This document shows, piece by piece, positions 41,405 through 54,379 of a stretch of DNA of 64,000 nucleotides. A program made the translations under genes and the position numbers. Each line of letters starts with the position of its first letter. Within the stretch, counting starts at the first letter, position 1. Source of the stretch: Byssochlamys sp. IMV 00236 (lineage: Eukaryota; Ascomycota; Eurotiomycetes; Eurotiales; Thermoascaceae); NCBI GenBank assembly GCA_001931875.2, contig MSJH02000663.1, positions 1-64,000 of the forward strand, in the 5' to 3' direction. The notes beneath the pieces were generated by a model that had not been told where the DNA came from, made no database searches, and saw nothing but the letters and a program-made list of their open reading frames with translations.

Positions 41405-41869
41405 ATGTGTCACTTCTCAACATTGCGCAAGATCTTCAGCACAAAAAAGAAGAAGAAGAGCGATGGCACAAATGACGACGATGCCCATGATAATCACTCT
41501 GATCATCCCCAGAAAGGGCTCGAAAGAGATAATAATAATACTCCCCAACAGGATGAAGAATCATCAGGGCTAGACGACCCAAATGCAGCTCTGACAGAAG
41601 TCTCTTCTCCAGAACCAGTACAGGATCGAGGTGATGGGAGGCTGAGTCGGCGTCGGTCCCTGGAGGATCAATATGAGGCTAATAATGAGAATGCTCGACA
41701 CCATCAGGACGGGGAAGATACGGATCCGTTCGGGAATCTCAGCGAGGTTGCTTCTCCAGAGCCGGTGCAGGATCGGGATGAGGATGGTACATTAAGCCGA
41801 CATGCCTCGTTGGAGGATCGGCTTGAGAGTCTGCGAAGGAGGGAGTCGAGATCGTCCACTTCGCGATGA
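41405..41869 (+). CDS. Small charged protein with a duplicated SPEPVQDR-SLED module
   Basis: A single-exon ORF of 154 aa from ATG 41405 (context ACCAAGATG). An in-frame ATG at 41072 would give 265 aa including a nine-His run. I prefer the shorter form because the added part is low in protein character. The product starts MCHFSTLRKIF, followed by a Lys run. Two copies of a 25-26-residue unit follow: one near residues 63-89 (EVSSPEPVQDRGDGRLSR..SLED) and one near 112-138 (EVASPEPVQDRDEDGTLSR..SLED). The duplication at the DNA level is diverged. The protein is very hydrophilic and probably disordered. I do not recognise the family. It converges on the acetate-transporter gene, with 436 bp between stop codons. 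Confidence 0.6.
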   Translation: MCHFSTLRKIFSTKKKKKSDGTNDDDAHDNHSDHPQKGLERDNNNTPQQDEESSGLDDPNAALTEVSSPEPVQDRGDGRLSRRRSLEDQYEANNENARHHQDGEDTDPFGNLSEVASPEPVQDRDEDGTLSRHASLEDRLESLRRRESRSSTSR

Positions 41870-42305
41870 TGAGGGATTTGTGGTTGCTTTTCTTTCCTGG
41901 TTGTATGGGTCCTTGGATGTATATGGCTGTTTATATTCTACTGTAAATACTTTCGTGCTTTCTTGTGGGACATGGTTTTTGTGATGACTGTCCCTTTGTT
42001 AGCTTGAGCAGGTTCGGGCAATATTCTACTACCACTACGATATCCGATTTAGTTAGGAACACTCTTAAAATATGTAGATTTACAATTCTATTGTAAAAGT
42101 ATTTTAGAAACATCCATCTGGTCTTTCCATATACTAATGTACAGTACAAGCCCCATTGAATCGACCCGCGCGACAACAATGAAACTACCCCCCCGCAACA
42201 AATAGAATCACATATATACCACAACAAAGGCTCATTCATCAATCACCGAGTCCAGATGGCGCAGTTGTACAAAGCTAGTGCGACTCCCAGCACATAAAAA
42301 TTAAT
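41870..42305. other. Convergent intergenic region
   Basis: Shared 3' flank of the small repeat-protein gene (+) and the acetate-transporter-family gene (-). It is AT-rich, with no further feature seen. Confidence 0.6.
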
Positions 42306-43194
42306 TCAGGAACCCTCATCGTCATGGCGAGGAATAATCCCCAATGGAAACCTCACGAATGTCGTGTCTGGTAGCATCAACCCAGATCCACCTGCATAGA
42401 ACGCCAAAGCTGCACATATAACCGTGAAAGCCCCCCCGGTCTTATTTACTCTCACACTAGCAGCAGGATGCTCCGTCTCGATAAAAGAGGCGATCGAGAG
42501 GAACAGGAATGCCAGAACAAGGAAGAAGAACACCGCGAGAATAGTCAAGTTGGTCTTCAATGCCGCGATAAAAAACAGAAACGACACCGCGCACCAGATG
42601 ATCAGGTACACACCGATAGCGAAAGAGTATGCTCTCATGTCATTGTTGTATGCGGCCTTGACGTCGAGGTATGGGATTAAAAACATCGCATAACTGAGCC
42701 AGAAGGCGCCATAGCAGCAGTGAACTGTCGTACCGAACGTGTTGCCCACGCGCCATTCCATAATTCCAGCTATGAACTGGGCTGTTCCGCCCATGAAGAT
42801 GGCAAGGCCGAGTATAGCCTGGTTTGGTCCAACGTTTCCTTGAGGGTTTTCGTTTGGTAATCTGGCAGAGTGGGTTCATGTCAGTTTGCGAGCATGAAGT
42901 AAGTACTAGTACCATAGAGGACTGCTTGTCCTCGAAAAGAACTCACCCTACACCACACTCATAGAGACCAAGTACGAGACTGGTGACAGCGAAACCAAGC
43001 AGGCCTAGAGGACCAGGGTTTGCAAGTTTCTGATACGGGGGAAATGGGACCTGCGAAACCGTAGCCTGATGGGTGGACGGCATTGGGACGTTGGATACTG
43101 TCTGAGGGAATCGTGAGACCCTTCCATGTCCCCCAGGGTTTGTTTCCTTTCCATTTCCATTGAAGTGGCCTCCATCTGAATTCTGCAATGACAT
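42306..43194 (-). CDS. GPR1/FUN34/YaaH-family acetate transporter
   Basis: Exons (minus) are 43194-42947 and 42861-42306, giving 267 aa. The 85-nt intron is phase 2 (GTGAGT...GCCAG). The N-terminal 50 residues are hydrophilic. The family signature NPGPLGL occupies residues 59-65 at the start of the first of about six membrane helices. FMGGTAQFIAGIMEW and YGAFWLSYAMFLIPY are the other typical blocks. Members are plasma-membrane acetate/proton symporters (A. nidulans AcpA, yeast Ady2/Ato) or ammonium-related homologues. The Tyr/Phe-rich pore segments fit the acetate group, but the substrate is inferred. The C-terminus ends in a short hydrophilic tail. An acetyl-CoA hydrolase gene lies 7.6 kb away on the same strand. 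Confidence 0.92.
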
Positions 43195-45061
43195 GGTGAG
43201 AATTGCGCAGTACGGGAACTATCTCTTCTGTTTCGTCACGAATAAGGGGGGGGGGCACAGATATCACGCAGTGGAAGAGGTCTGGGATCGCACATCTTCT
43301 GCTCCCTGAGAGCACCAGGGAACATACGTGCTATATAAGCAAGTACCTCTAAGCAGGGAATGCTATCATCGCTCCCATTTCCGTACGCCCACATACTACT
43401 TCTACGATCTCTGTCCGGCCCATGGGGAAGGAATCTGGGAACATGCGGGGTGGTAGAGTCTGGTCCCCCACCTCCGCAACGTTTCGATGATGCTATATAG
43501 TTCCGTTCTAGTAGGTCGTAGATGGAACTTATAATTTCTGGTCTTTCTGAAAACGAATCACAAGGACCCTCCTCACGAGCCGTCATATCCTTGGGAAGGC
43601 CTTGGAAACCTTCCCTAAAGCTGGTAATCACTTAATCCGTCTTTTTATCTGGAAAAGAATCGAATTGGATGAACAGTTCCTGTTTCTGATAGGTCTGCGG
43701 GGTGCAGCGTCAGCTTATCGGAAATGACGGACACAAGCTGATCTCCAATGACTTTATTAGGTCCGGGGGGGATCTGGGGTTTAGTATGTGATTGAACGCA
43801 TACAAAGACTCCATCTTCATCTAGACATCTTAAAGATCTATGGAATAACCAGCTGCTGAGAACCATTTTTCGCAAGTAAATTCTACTCCATAAGAGAACA
43901 TTGTCTCAAAAGAACCCATCCTACATGGACACGACCGTCTGTCTATATACTACCCTCCATTACGTATCATCCCAGCCATCTCCGCTCAAACGAATAATGA
44001 GAAAACGACATCCTTCGCTCTCGCGTCATTCTATCCGAGTCGACCGCTCTCGGCTCCATCCGCGCCTAATAAGATTGCATGGGTTTCTCCACCAGGTACT
44101 GGTGTCGCCACGCAGCGGGAACACCAGCCGGAGTGGACATCTTCATTCTGTATGGGGATCTACATCGCGATTAACGTTCTGCGGGTTTCGATCAACCCCG
44201 CATCGACCCTGCGGGATCTTGATCTTATATGTCTGGGGATGGCGCATGGGCAAGGCTATCTAGTCTGGAGTGTGGAGTGATAAAAGCAAAAGGAAGTCCG
44301 TTTCCTCTCTTCGTTTGACAACCTTCAGTGATATACTACCATACGAACCCCGAGTGGTCGTCCCATCTCAATAATACATAACAGCTCGTCTGCTGGTGCT
44401 AGGTAGTCAAATAGACGATATATACGGAGTAATAACACTACTAATAAACGATTAATGCAACAAATCTCCTACTAATCGTGTACTATTATTCCCGAAGCGT
44501 CCATCTAGTCTGACAGAGCTCCCATATTTTCCGGCTTTTCCGGTTGGACTCGAGTCCCAGAAATGGAGCAGGTGTAAAATATCCAGCATATGAGTTGATC
44601 GCCACAGGCTCTCGCGCGTCTTCCTTGGATATGTCATTAACTGCCACTGTCGTTAGGATCCTGACGTGAGCAAGATGATTTCTTTCCATGGTTCGCTCCC
44701 AAGAGCGGGATACAGAGATAAAAGCTTATTCTTGATCCCGCTCCAGATAAATCATCATTTCATTGAAGAATTCTTTCAAAGTTGGATTTGAACATAAGTA
44801 CACAGATTAATAGTCTGAAAAGAGCATAGATTATATGTATAGTCCTATGTTTCTGCATGATTCCTCGAAGACATAAATTTTCTCATAAGCAATGCAGATT
44901 GGTTCTCTATGCATGAATAGAAATAATATAAAAAAAAAACAACTGAACTCCGAAATAAACAAATAATCTCCGCTCCTTTAAATGGTCCCTCTTTCCCGGT
45001 TATATTTTTATATCCATAGAAAGTGATGGATGGTGATGCCTATTGGTCCAGAAATTGACTC
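43195..45061. other. Intergenic region between the transporter and GMP synthase genes
   Basis: Contains the promoter of the transporter gene, including a nine-G run near 43248-43256, and the 3' flank of gua1. A TACGGAGTA word lies at 44423-44431. Two frames above 100 codons (43236-43631 minus, 43901-44263 plus) resemble nothing and are not called. Confidence 0.55.
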
Positions 45062-46864
45062 TTACTCCATTTCGATGGTAGCAGGGGGCTTCTGAGAGTA
45101 ATCGTACGCAACTCTGCAAACGCCGTGCACTTCGTTAATGATGCGCGTCGAGGCCTTGGTGAGGAACTCGTGGCTGAAGGGGTAAGGAATGGCAGTCATG
45201 AAATCGGTCGTGCACACGGCGCGCAGGATGACAATGTGGCCGTACACACGCTTGTCGCCCATGACACCGACCGCCTTCGACAGGTCCAGAGCGGCATAGG
45301 CCTGGGCGATCTCGTCGTAGAGACCAGCCTCGCGGATCATGGAGATGAAGATGTGGTCGGCCTCACGGGCCATGCGGACCTTCTCCTTGGTCACTTCGCC
45401 AAGCACGCGAATGGCGAGACCGGGACCGGGGAAGGGGTGTCTGCCAACAAGCTCAGGAGAGATACCGAGCTGTCTGCCCAGTTCTCGGACCTCGTCCTTG
45501 AACAGCTCGCGCAGAGGCTCAATCAGCTTGAGACCCTGGCCCTCTGTCATCCGCTTGGGCAGACCACCGACGTTGTGGTGCGTTTTGATGCTGGTACGAA
45601 TCAGCAACGAGTTTCTTAATCAATTGATGCAGTCACACTCACGTCGCACTAGGACCCTTGAAGCTCAGACTTTCAATAACATCAGGGTAGAGAGTTCCCT
45701 GCAAGAACCACTGGATCTTTCCAGAGTTCTGCGCCTCGAGCTTCTTGACTTCCTCCTCAAAGACATCGATGAACTTTCCACCGATGAATTTCCTCTTGGC
45801 CTCGGGGTCTTCAACACCCTTCAGGCCCTCCAGGAACTGGTCACCGGCATCGGCCACCACGAGGTTGATACCGAGCTCTTCACTCAGAGTCTTCTTGACC
45901 TGCTCGCACTCGTTCAGACGCATGCATCCATTGTCGACCAGCACAGCATGGAAGCGATCGCCAATAGCCTCCTTCATCAGCTTAGCAGCAACAGTAGAGT
46001 CGACACCACCGCTAACGGCACCGAGGACCTGACCCTCAGGACCAACCAGGCTGCGGATCTTGTTGATCTCCTGACCGATAAACTCAGCCATAGTCCAATT
46101 CTGCCTGGCGCCGCAGATGCCAACCGCGAAGTTCTTGAGCAGCTGAGTACCGTGCGTGGTGTGGGTGACCTCGGGGTGGAACTGCACACCGTACACGGGC
46201 TTGGTGTCATGGACAATGGCAGCGAATTCGGAGTTCTGCGTGGTACCAACGACGTGGAATCCCTCGGGCAGCTTAGACAGCTTGTCACCGTGGGACATCC
46301 ACACGGTCATATCACCAGCAATACCTTCGAACAGGGGGTCGACCTTGGCGCCGAATCTCGTGGCCTTCAGGTCAGCATGGCCATATTCTCTCTTGACACC
46401 AGCGACGACGTTGGTCTTGTCCAATCGGTAGGCGATCTCCTGCAGTCCGTAGCAGATTCCCAGGATGGGGACACCGAGTTCGAAGAAAGCCGGGTCGACG
46501 TGCGGGGCGTTCTCCTCGTAGACGGAGTACGGGCCGCCAGACAGGATGATACCAGATGGCTTCCATCCCAGATCGGCCAGCTTTTGGGTGCAGGGTAGCA
46601 TTTCAGAGTAGACATTGATCTCACGGAGCCTTCTGGTCAGAAGGTGAGTACTATGAAAGATCAGTGAGTCAGAGCATGTCACGAAAGGAGTCGTATGAAG
46701 TCCAGCCAGCCGCATCTCAACGAAATCACTTGAAGAAATCACCCAGAAAGGATAGCAAAATCACCCAGAGAGGAAACATACTACTGCGACCCAAAATCCA
46801 ACGTCAAGATCGTATCGAAAGTCTCGTGAGGCGCGGCCTCAGCATTGTTAGTAGCAGCAGCCAT
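45062..46864 (-). CDS. gua1: GMP synthase (glutamine-hydrolysing)
   Basis: Catalyses ATP-dependent amination of XMP to GMP, the last step of de novo guanine nucleotide synthesis, in the cytosol. Exons (minus) are 46864-46782, 46650-45643 and 45590-45062, giving 539 aa, slightly longer than yeast Gua1. Introns are 131 and 52 nt. The class I glutamine amidotransferase domain has the catalytic Cys94 in GICYG and the His-Glu pair in FHPEVTHT. The ATP-pyrophosphatase domain starts near residue 240 with the P-loop [13 protein letters not shown]. The C-terminal dimerisation domain ends in ATIEME. The first intron splits the N-terminal DFGSQY motif, so the 27-residue first exon is easily missed. A CCAAT box on the coding strand (ATTGG at 47206-47210) lies 342 bp upstream. 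Confidence 0.96.
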
Positions 46865-47526
46865 GGCGAAGGGAGTTATGACCGGGAAAGATAAACCGTC
46901 ACTTTCTTTTTTTTTTCAATTGGGAAAAGAAATCGTACTCTGACGAACGAGTGCAGAACTCAAGTCTCAGTATCTAATCTAGACTGCAAGACCAGCCAGC
47001 CTCAGGACGTCAAAAGAACGAATTTCACGACGGATATCTTCTTCCCCCGCAATTCTCAAAGGAAAGATTTTCCTGCCAAAAATTATCGGGAGCGGGACGC
47101 TTTTCTGCCGTGTCGCTAGGCTCCTTTGGGCAGTGCCCCTCATCAGGTTGCTTCACCGCCCACATGATCGTCAGTCCGCTTTCGGAGTATACGTAAGCAG
47201 TGATGATTGGCTGGATTTATCTAGTTCTATATCGAGCAGACAATGCTCGTGATATACAGGGATAGGAAGTACATCTGACTCGAATCCCTGATACTATATT
47301 TATCTTGTATTCCATCACAGACTCCGCATAGCCAGAACAAATTCATCAAAATAATAAATAATTATCTACAAATAACCACAGCCACGCGAATGCAAACGAC
47401 GCCGCTAAAGACAAGACCAGACTAAAACGCAAAAGCAAACTCAGAAAAGTAATGCAATGCAATGCCGATTTTCCAAATCAGCCCATCAAACATGTATCTT
47501 AACCCCAAGAGCCCATCATCATCCAC
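46865..47526. other. Intergenic region upstream of gua1
   Basis: Promoter of gua1, with a CCAAT box on the minus strand at 47206-47210, and the 3' flank of the next minus-strand gene. Nothing else is seen. Confidence 0.6.
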
Positions 47527-48090
47527 TCAGCTATCCATCCCATCCACCCAGAAAGAATAATCATATCGCTCGCGCAACACATGCTGTTCCTCGCCTGCGG
47601 AAGGCAGAAAGAAACAAGCAACGGGTCCAAGGGAAAGATGGCTGCCCGATTCTTCTGCCATCAGAGCGGTGAATGCAGGGTCCTTGTACATCGCTTCATC
47701 GTAGATCTGGTGAGGGGGCGGAATTGCAGTCGTAGGTCGTCTAGGGCTGGCCGGGTCAGCCAGGGGGGGCGACGCTGATGTAGACGACGACGACGAGGAT
47801 GATGAAAGGTGGAAATGACTAATCGGACGTAGGACGATAGACACCACCCAAGACGCTGTTGCAGCCGCGAGAGCAAGAGAGACAACGGTTAGCGGAAATG
47901 TTTTTGTCAAAACTTGAGGAACGGGAAGTTTGAGGCGGGTTGTTGATGCTGACGACGGGGGCATGGCAGCGCGAGCAGGCAGTCGACGGGGACGTGGGTA
48001 GGAACGGTGACGGCGACGAGCAGTAGTTTGTGATAAAGGAGCGAGAAAGGGAAAAGGCGATGGATATGGATATGGATATGGATATGCCAT
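47527..48090 (-). CDS. Predicted single-pass membrane protein, unknown role
   Basis: A single-exon ORF of 187 aa from the ATG at 48090. In-frame ATGs further upstream, the furthest at 48285, could lengthen it. The N-terminus is a Tyr-Pro run from a GGATAT hexamer microsatellite, then a basic Arg-rich stretch to about residue 60. One hydrophobic helix follows (about residues 65-86, FPLTVVSLALAAATASWVV), then an eight-Ser run and a Pro/Ser-rich linker. The C-terminal part looks folded: HQIYDEAMYKDPAFTALM and HVLRERYDYSFWVDG. Positive charges before the helix suggest a cytosolic N-terminus. I do not recognise the family. The open frame and the conserved-looking tail support a real gene. Confidence 0.6.
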   Translation of the reverse strand: MAYPYPYPYPSPFPFLAPLSQTTARRRHRSYPRPRRLPARAAMPPSSASTTRLKLPVPQVLTKTFPLTVVSLALAAATASWVVSIVLRPISHFHLSSSSSSSSTSASPPLADPASPRRPTTAIPPPHQIYDEAMYKDPAFTALMAEESGSHLSLGPVACFFLPSAGEEQHVLRERYDYSFWVDGMDS

Positions 48091-50795
48091 GGTGGTCATG
48101 GTTCGTCTCTGGGCATTCTGCCTCATCCGCATCGCTAGAGCTGCCATGGGAGATGGCGATTGCGTTGTTGAGATGGGAACTCTGACGGGCTCCAAGATCG
48201 GTCTCGTATGTGGTTGGAGATTCATCTTGCTTTCCTCCCTCGCTGCCGCTGCCGTTGCCATCATCATCGTCGCCCACGCCCGCATCTGCCGCCAGCTAGA
48301 CCCTTCGATCTCGGTTGTCAAACTGAAAACGAATGTTCATCCGTGATCATTTGCAGAAAACCAAACGATAGATGGGTAAAATTTATCTTTTTGTGAAGAC
48401 AAGAAATTGCCAAACGAAAAAAAAGCCCTACTTACATCCTATTATAAAGCCACGAGAAAAACCCCGGCCTCTCCTCCGGGGCTCGTTTCGCCCATCCACC
48501 CTCGACATTGTAGTGTTTCGCGTCCTGAAGACCCGCGAACATGCCACGACCACCTGTCGGATGCTACATGCCACCAACACCATATTAGTTTCAGATACGT
48601 ATCAAATCAAATCAACGTTGGTACGAGCGAGAAAGAACATACTCTATAGGTCTTGGACTGATCCTTCACCCAGAGATCAGCTCCAAACTCATTCTGTCGT
48701 TTCGCAGACTTTGCTGCGGTTTGTGCCGTCCGGGATGCCATGTGTGTCGGTTGTTTCAAGTCGATCTCTGACTCTTGTGTGTGTCTGTAAGGTAATAATA
48801 TCCTTCTTTATATAGAGATGAGGTAGGTGTTAGTTATAAAAACTGTATACACCCGATAGTGAACTAACTTGGTGATGATAATCAAATAGACAATTGTCTC
48901 TGATGAATATCAGAAAGAAAAGAGCATCATGGGGTATATATATACTATATGCACATCCATCCGTATATACGGTCCATACATACATACATTCAATCAATCT
49001 GGCATGACATGGATAGGCAGAACACATGGTCAGAGCTCGACCACACCACCGGGTGATGCATCGAGCCGAGATACAACATGACGATAGACAAGCACGATCA
49101 GGCACCGCACAGCGGTATACTCCGTAGTCTAGATAGTAGAAGTCTCAACAGCAGACACGTCAGATCAGTGAACAAGAACAAGAAGAGGCTCAATACCATA
49201 CCATGCCTAGTCTCCTGACATCGGATGGTCGAATCACAATAGCCCGATTATTGTCTTTTTCTCACTCAGTCGGTGGAGGAAGAGGAAAGCGAACCAATAA
49301 TCCATCTTCCCCAAAATCATCCAACGAACAAAATACGGGGGAAACCAACCCATCAGAAAGACGGAAGAGAGCTGGGCTGAGCTTCGCGTAGGAAAAAACC
49401 GGGAGAGTAGCGCAGAGAAGTCAACTAAGAACCGAAGTGGTCTGATCGACGCCCTCTGGGAAGCCGAAATCCAATCAATCAACTAGTTCTATTTTCTAAT
49501 TATTGATTCTCGGCTTGCCGGTCGAACAACGACGATCCGAAAAGGTCCCTGCGTTCGGGTGTCCCCCGCATGTCACTCAGAAGGAGAATTACCTACCTAA
49601 TGGATCCTATTAAGTTATATATTATTAATAGATGGAGTAATATTAACTACATAGTAACTATCTCGAATGTCAAATAATAACAACCATAGATATCTCATGG
49701 AAAGGAAATCATATAGACAAGCAGAGAATAGAACAGGAATAAGACCCAAACGCCATCAGCGGAGCTTGATCTCTCTTTCCCGGTCAAAAAGTTGAAATGG
49801 TAACGCCACTCTGGCACGTCAGAATCGTCCTCGCGTCAGGCTGACTTTGTCCTTAATCAATCATGAGAGTCATGACATCCAATTGGCATTGACTACCTCG
49901 GTATTATTATGTAGTTACTAGAGCCTAGCGCCCGCTTCGGAGGCTGCCGATGACCGCTTCGCTCACTCATGACTGACAAGTCAAATGGAACGGGATAGAT
50001 ACCTAGGTAGTTAGTAGTGAGATGGGAGTTTGTCTGCCCACGACATGAACATAACACACTCTTTGTACGTGCTCTTACTTCGGAGCCGGATTACATTCGC
50101 ATGTTATCACTCATTTAAGAAATCATTCATATGTACTCACTCAGCTAGGTAGTTATACCAGTAATAGTGTCTCGGGAGGAACGGAACGGACCAATGTCCC
50201 GTCTGCTGTACTTGCCTCGTGCTCCTCCGGAGAAAATCAACCGTGCTAGTTAGTTACTGTGTCAACAATAATAACTAAGCTGGTAAATGACTCCGCTGAT
50301 TCGATTAAACGTATTATTATTGCCTTCTGTTTCACTGGAAGATTCCCAGTTTCGTAGGTATGCTTTTCCGTATCTGGCAGATCCTTCCGATGCGGGGTTC
50401 GACGTTTGTATGGGTGATGATGGATTGAGAATATTCAAAACATCAGATTGAAATCTGATTCTTGTTGGGGAGGAGATATGGTCTACGAACGTGATTTGGG
50501 AAGGATGTCATATTCCCAAGGCTGAAATCATGTCTGTTTGCGTGTCAAGACAAGCATTCATCATTATTCAACTGGATATCCAAAAAGAAAATGCAATGAA
50601 ATTTTCTAGTTCCATACGACGGCGGAACAGAAAAGACCGATGGCTTTGAAATCTACGCTAGAGATCTCGATCATAACTCAAAAANNNNNNNNNNNNNNNN
50701 NNNNAAAAAAAAAAAAAAAAAAGAATTGTATAGTATACATGCCCAAACTCATGCACTCGCTATCCCAGAACTAGAACCAAAACCCAGCCAAGACT
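48091..50795. other. Intergenic region upstream of the membrane-protein gene
   Basis: 2.7 kb without a supportable gene. It contains a TACTCCGTA word at 49118-49126, CATACATACATAC near 48976-48989, a palindromic ACCTAGGT near 50002-50009, and an assembly gap at 50685-50704. The right end is the 3' flank of ach1. Confidence 0.55.
50685..50704. other. Assembly gap (20 N) inside a poly-A run
   Basis: Twenty N bases flanked by A runs on both sides, so the true homopolymer or gap length is unknown. It lies about 90 bp downstream of the ach1 stop codon and breaks no coding region. Confidence 0.99.
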
Positions 50796-52648
<1,853 letters not shown>

Positions 52649-54379
52649 GATGGTTCACAACGACTCCACACGAGTATTGGAGGGGAGATGGTCAGAACCA
52701 GAAGAAGAAGAGAAAAGAATCAGAGGATATGGAGGAAGAGAGAGAGGCAGGACAGAGAGGGGGGGCAAGAAAAAGGGAAAAAGGGAGCAAATCCCCACGG
52801 GCAGATTGAAAAAAAAGGTGGAGATGGCCGAACGAAGGCGGATGGGAGGGGAGCGGGAATCCGGGAGCAGCAGGTAGTTGATTTTAGTCCGTATTGGTAG
52901 TAGTAATTAATTAATTACCGTAATGTATAGATAGATTAAGAATAATTCAATTAGATTAGTCTAGAATAAATTAAATTGCTTGAATAATAATTGGTAAAAA
53001 TAAAAGCTGGTTCCATATACAACTACCATATGATACTATCATGGACTCAACGCGACTCAATTCGACATCATACTAACTATTATATCACCCCTTCTTTTCC
53101 CCTCCTCTGTCTCTCTATTATTGCCTCTCTCTGCCCCTCTGTTTCTCTCTCTATCTCTCCATCTTCTTTCTTTCCATCTTTCTCTCTCTCTCTCTCGTGG
53201 CAAAAAACAAAAAAAAACCACACAGTGACGTAAAGGCCGGCCCGGTGGAATTTCGGCCTACCAGAACGGCCGGCCGGACCCGCGGCAGATCCCCGGCTTT
53301 TGCGCTGCTCCAATCGATCGCCTTCAATTATTATTTATGGTATTTCTCACTTGCTCTGATTTCATCCGATTTTCATTATTGTATTATTACCCCGGAGTCT
53401 CCGAGTATATATCATTGAAGTCATCCCCCCCTCCTCTGATGGCAAAAAAAAAAATATATTAATTTCAGTCGATATTGCCGCCGTCCCGTGGTCCACACCG
53501 AATCCACCGGGGCGTTGGATGGAAATCGGTTCCTTCGGCTATCTTCTCTCGGACACACGGAGCTGTGCCACGGCCTTCCCGAGGATCCTGGATAGGTAGT
53601 AGTAGTAGTATCACCCTCGTTAGCTATGGTGATTATTATTAGTTACTACTACTTGCTACCTAGTTACATACTGCTAGTTGCATACTACTGGTGATTTTAT
53701 TATTGATCACTACCCCTGAACAGCCAATGCTAGCGAAACAATGCAGGAAGAAGAATACGAGTGGCACCCTGTAGAATATAGTAATACTCATCGTATCGTA
53801 CAATGGATCCCGGTTCCATCAATTTCAGAACAGAAAAGACACATGGCGGTCAACAAAAGAAGAAAAAAGAAAACACAAGAAAAAAGAGAAAACATGCCCT
53901 AGAATACATTCGGTACATTCGGTTCGGTTCCTTACACACAATATATGTCCTGATGCCAGAGTCCACGACTCCTTTCCAGCCCGTGTTTTCCCCAGAGCAC
54001 CCCCACAACTCCCCCAGCTGTTACATGTCCCTCCACCTCCCCCCCCTCTCTGCTCCTGCTCTCTCCCCAGATCAGTGGCGCCACTGTGGACCGCCCGCGG
54101 AGGGGATAACATTCTGCTGGTAGGAGACAAGGTTCAGTACCGGACATGCAGGGGCCTCCCCCAGCCTCGCACGACGGTCCTAAACCTCCCACAGCCGGCG
54201 GGATCAATCAACTCCTGGTCCAAGTCCCCATTGGAAGAACACAAGGATAACAAAAGGAGAGGCACAAAGAAAATAGGAAGAATGCATGATACATGGCGGT
54301 ATTATGGTGCAAATCAAAAGCAACCCTCGTATGATCCAGATAAAGTCACGTGAACGCCCTGCGGATGGCCCAACAACCG
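52649..54379. other. Intergenic region between ach1 and sin3
   Basis: Upstream region of ach1 (minus) and 3' flank of sin3 (minus). It holds a pyrimidine tract at 53088-53196 and several (TAG)n/(TTA)n runs near 53600-53700. No gene is supported. Confidence 0.6.
53088..53196 (-). promoter_or_regulatory. Long polypurine/polypyrimidine tract upstream of ach1
   Basis: About 110 bases almost purely C/T on the plus strand (GA-rich on the ach1 strand), roughly 440-550 bp upstream of the ach1 ATG. Such tracts in Aspergillus promoters can exclude nucleosomes or precede the transcription start. The role here is inferred. Confidence 0.35.

Noticed and set aside
45339..46598. 419-codon plus-strand frame opposite gua1
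   Set aside because: Antisense shadow of GMP synthase exons; no family resemblance.
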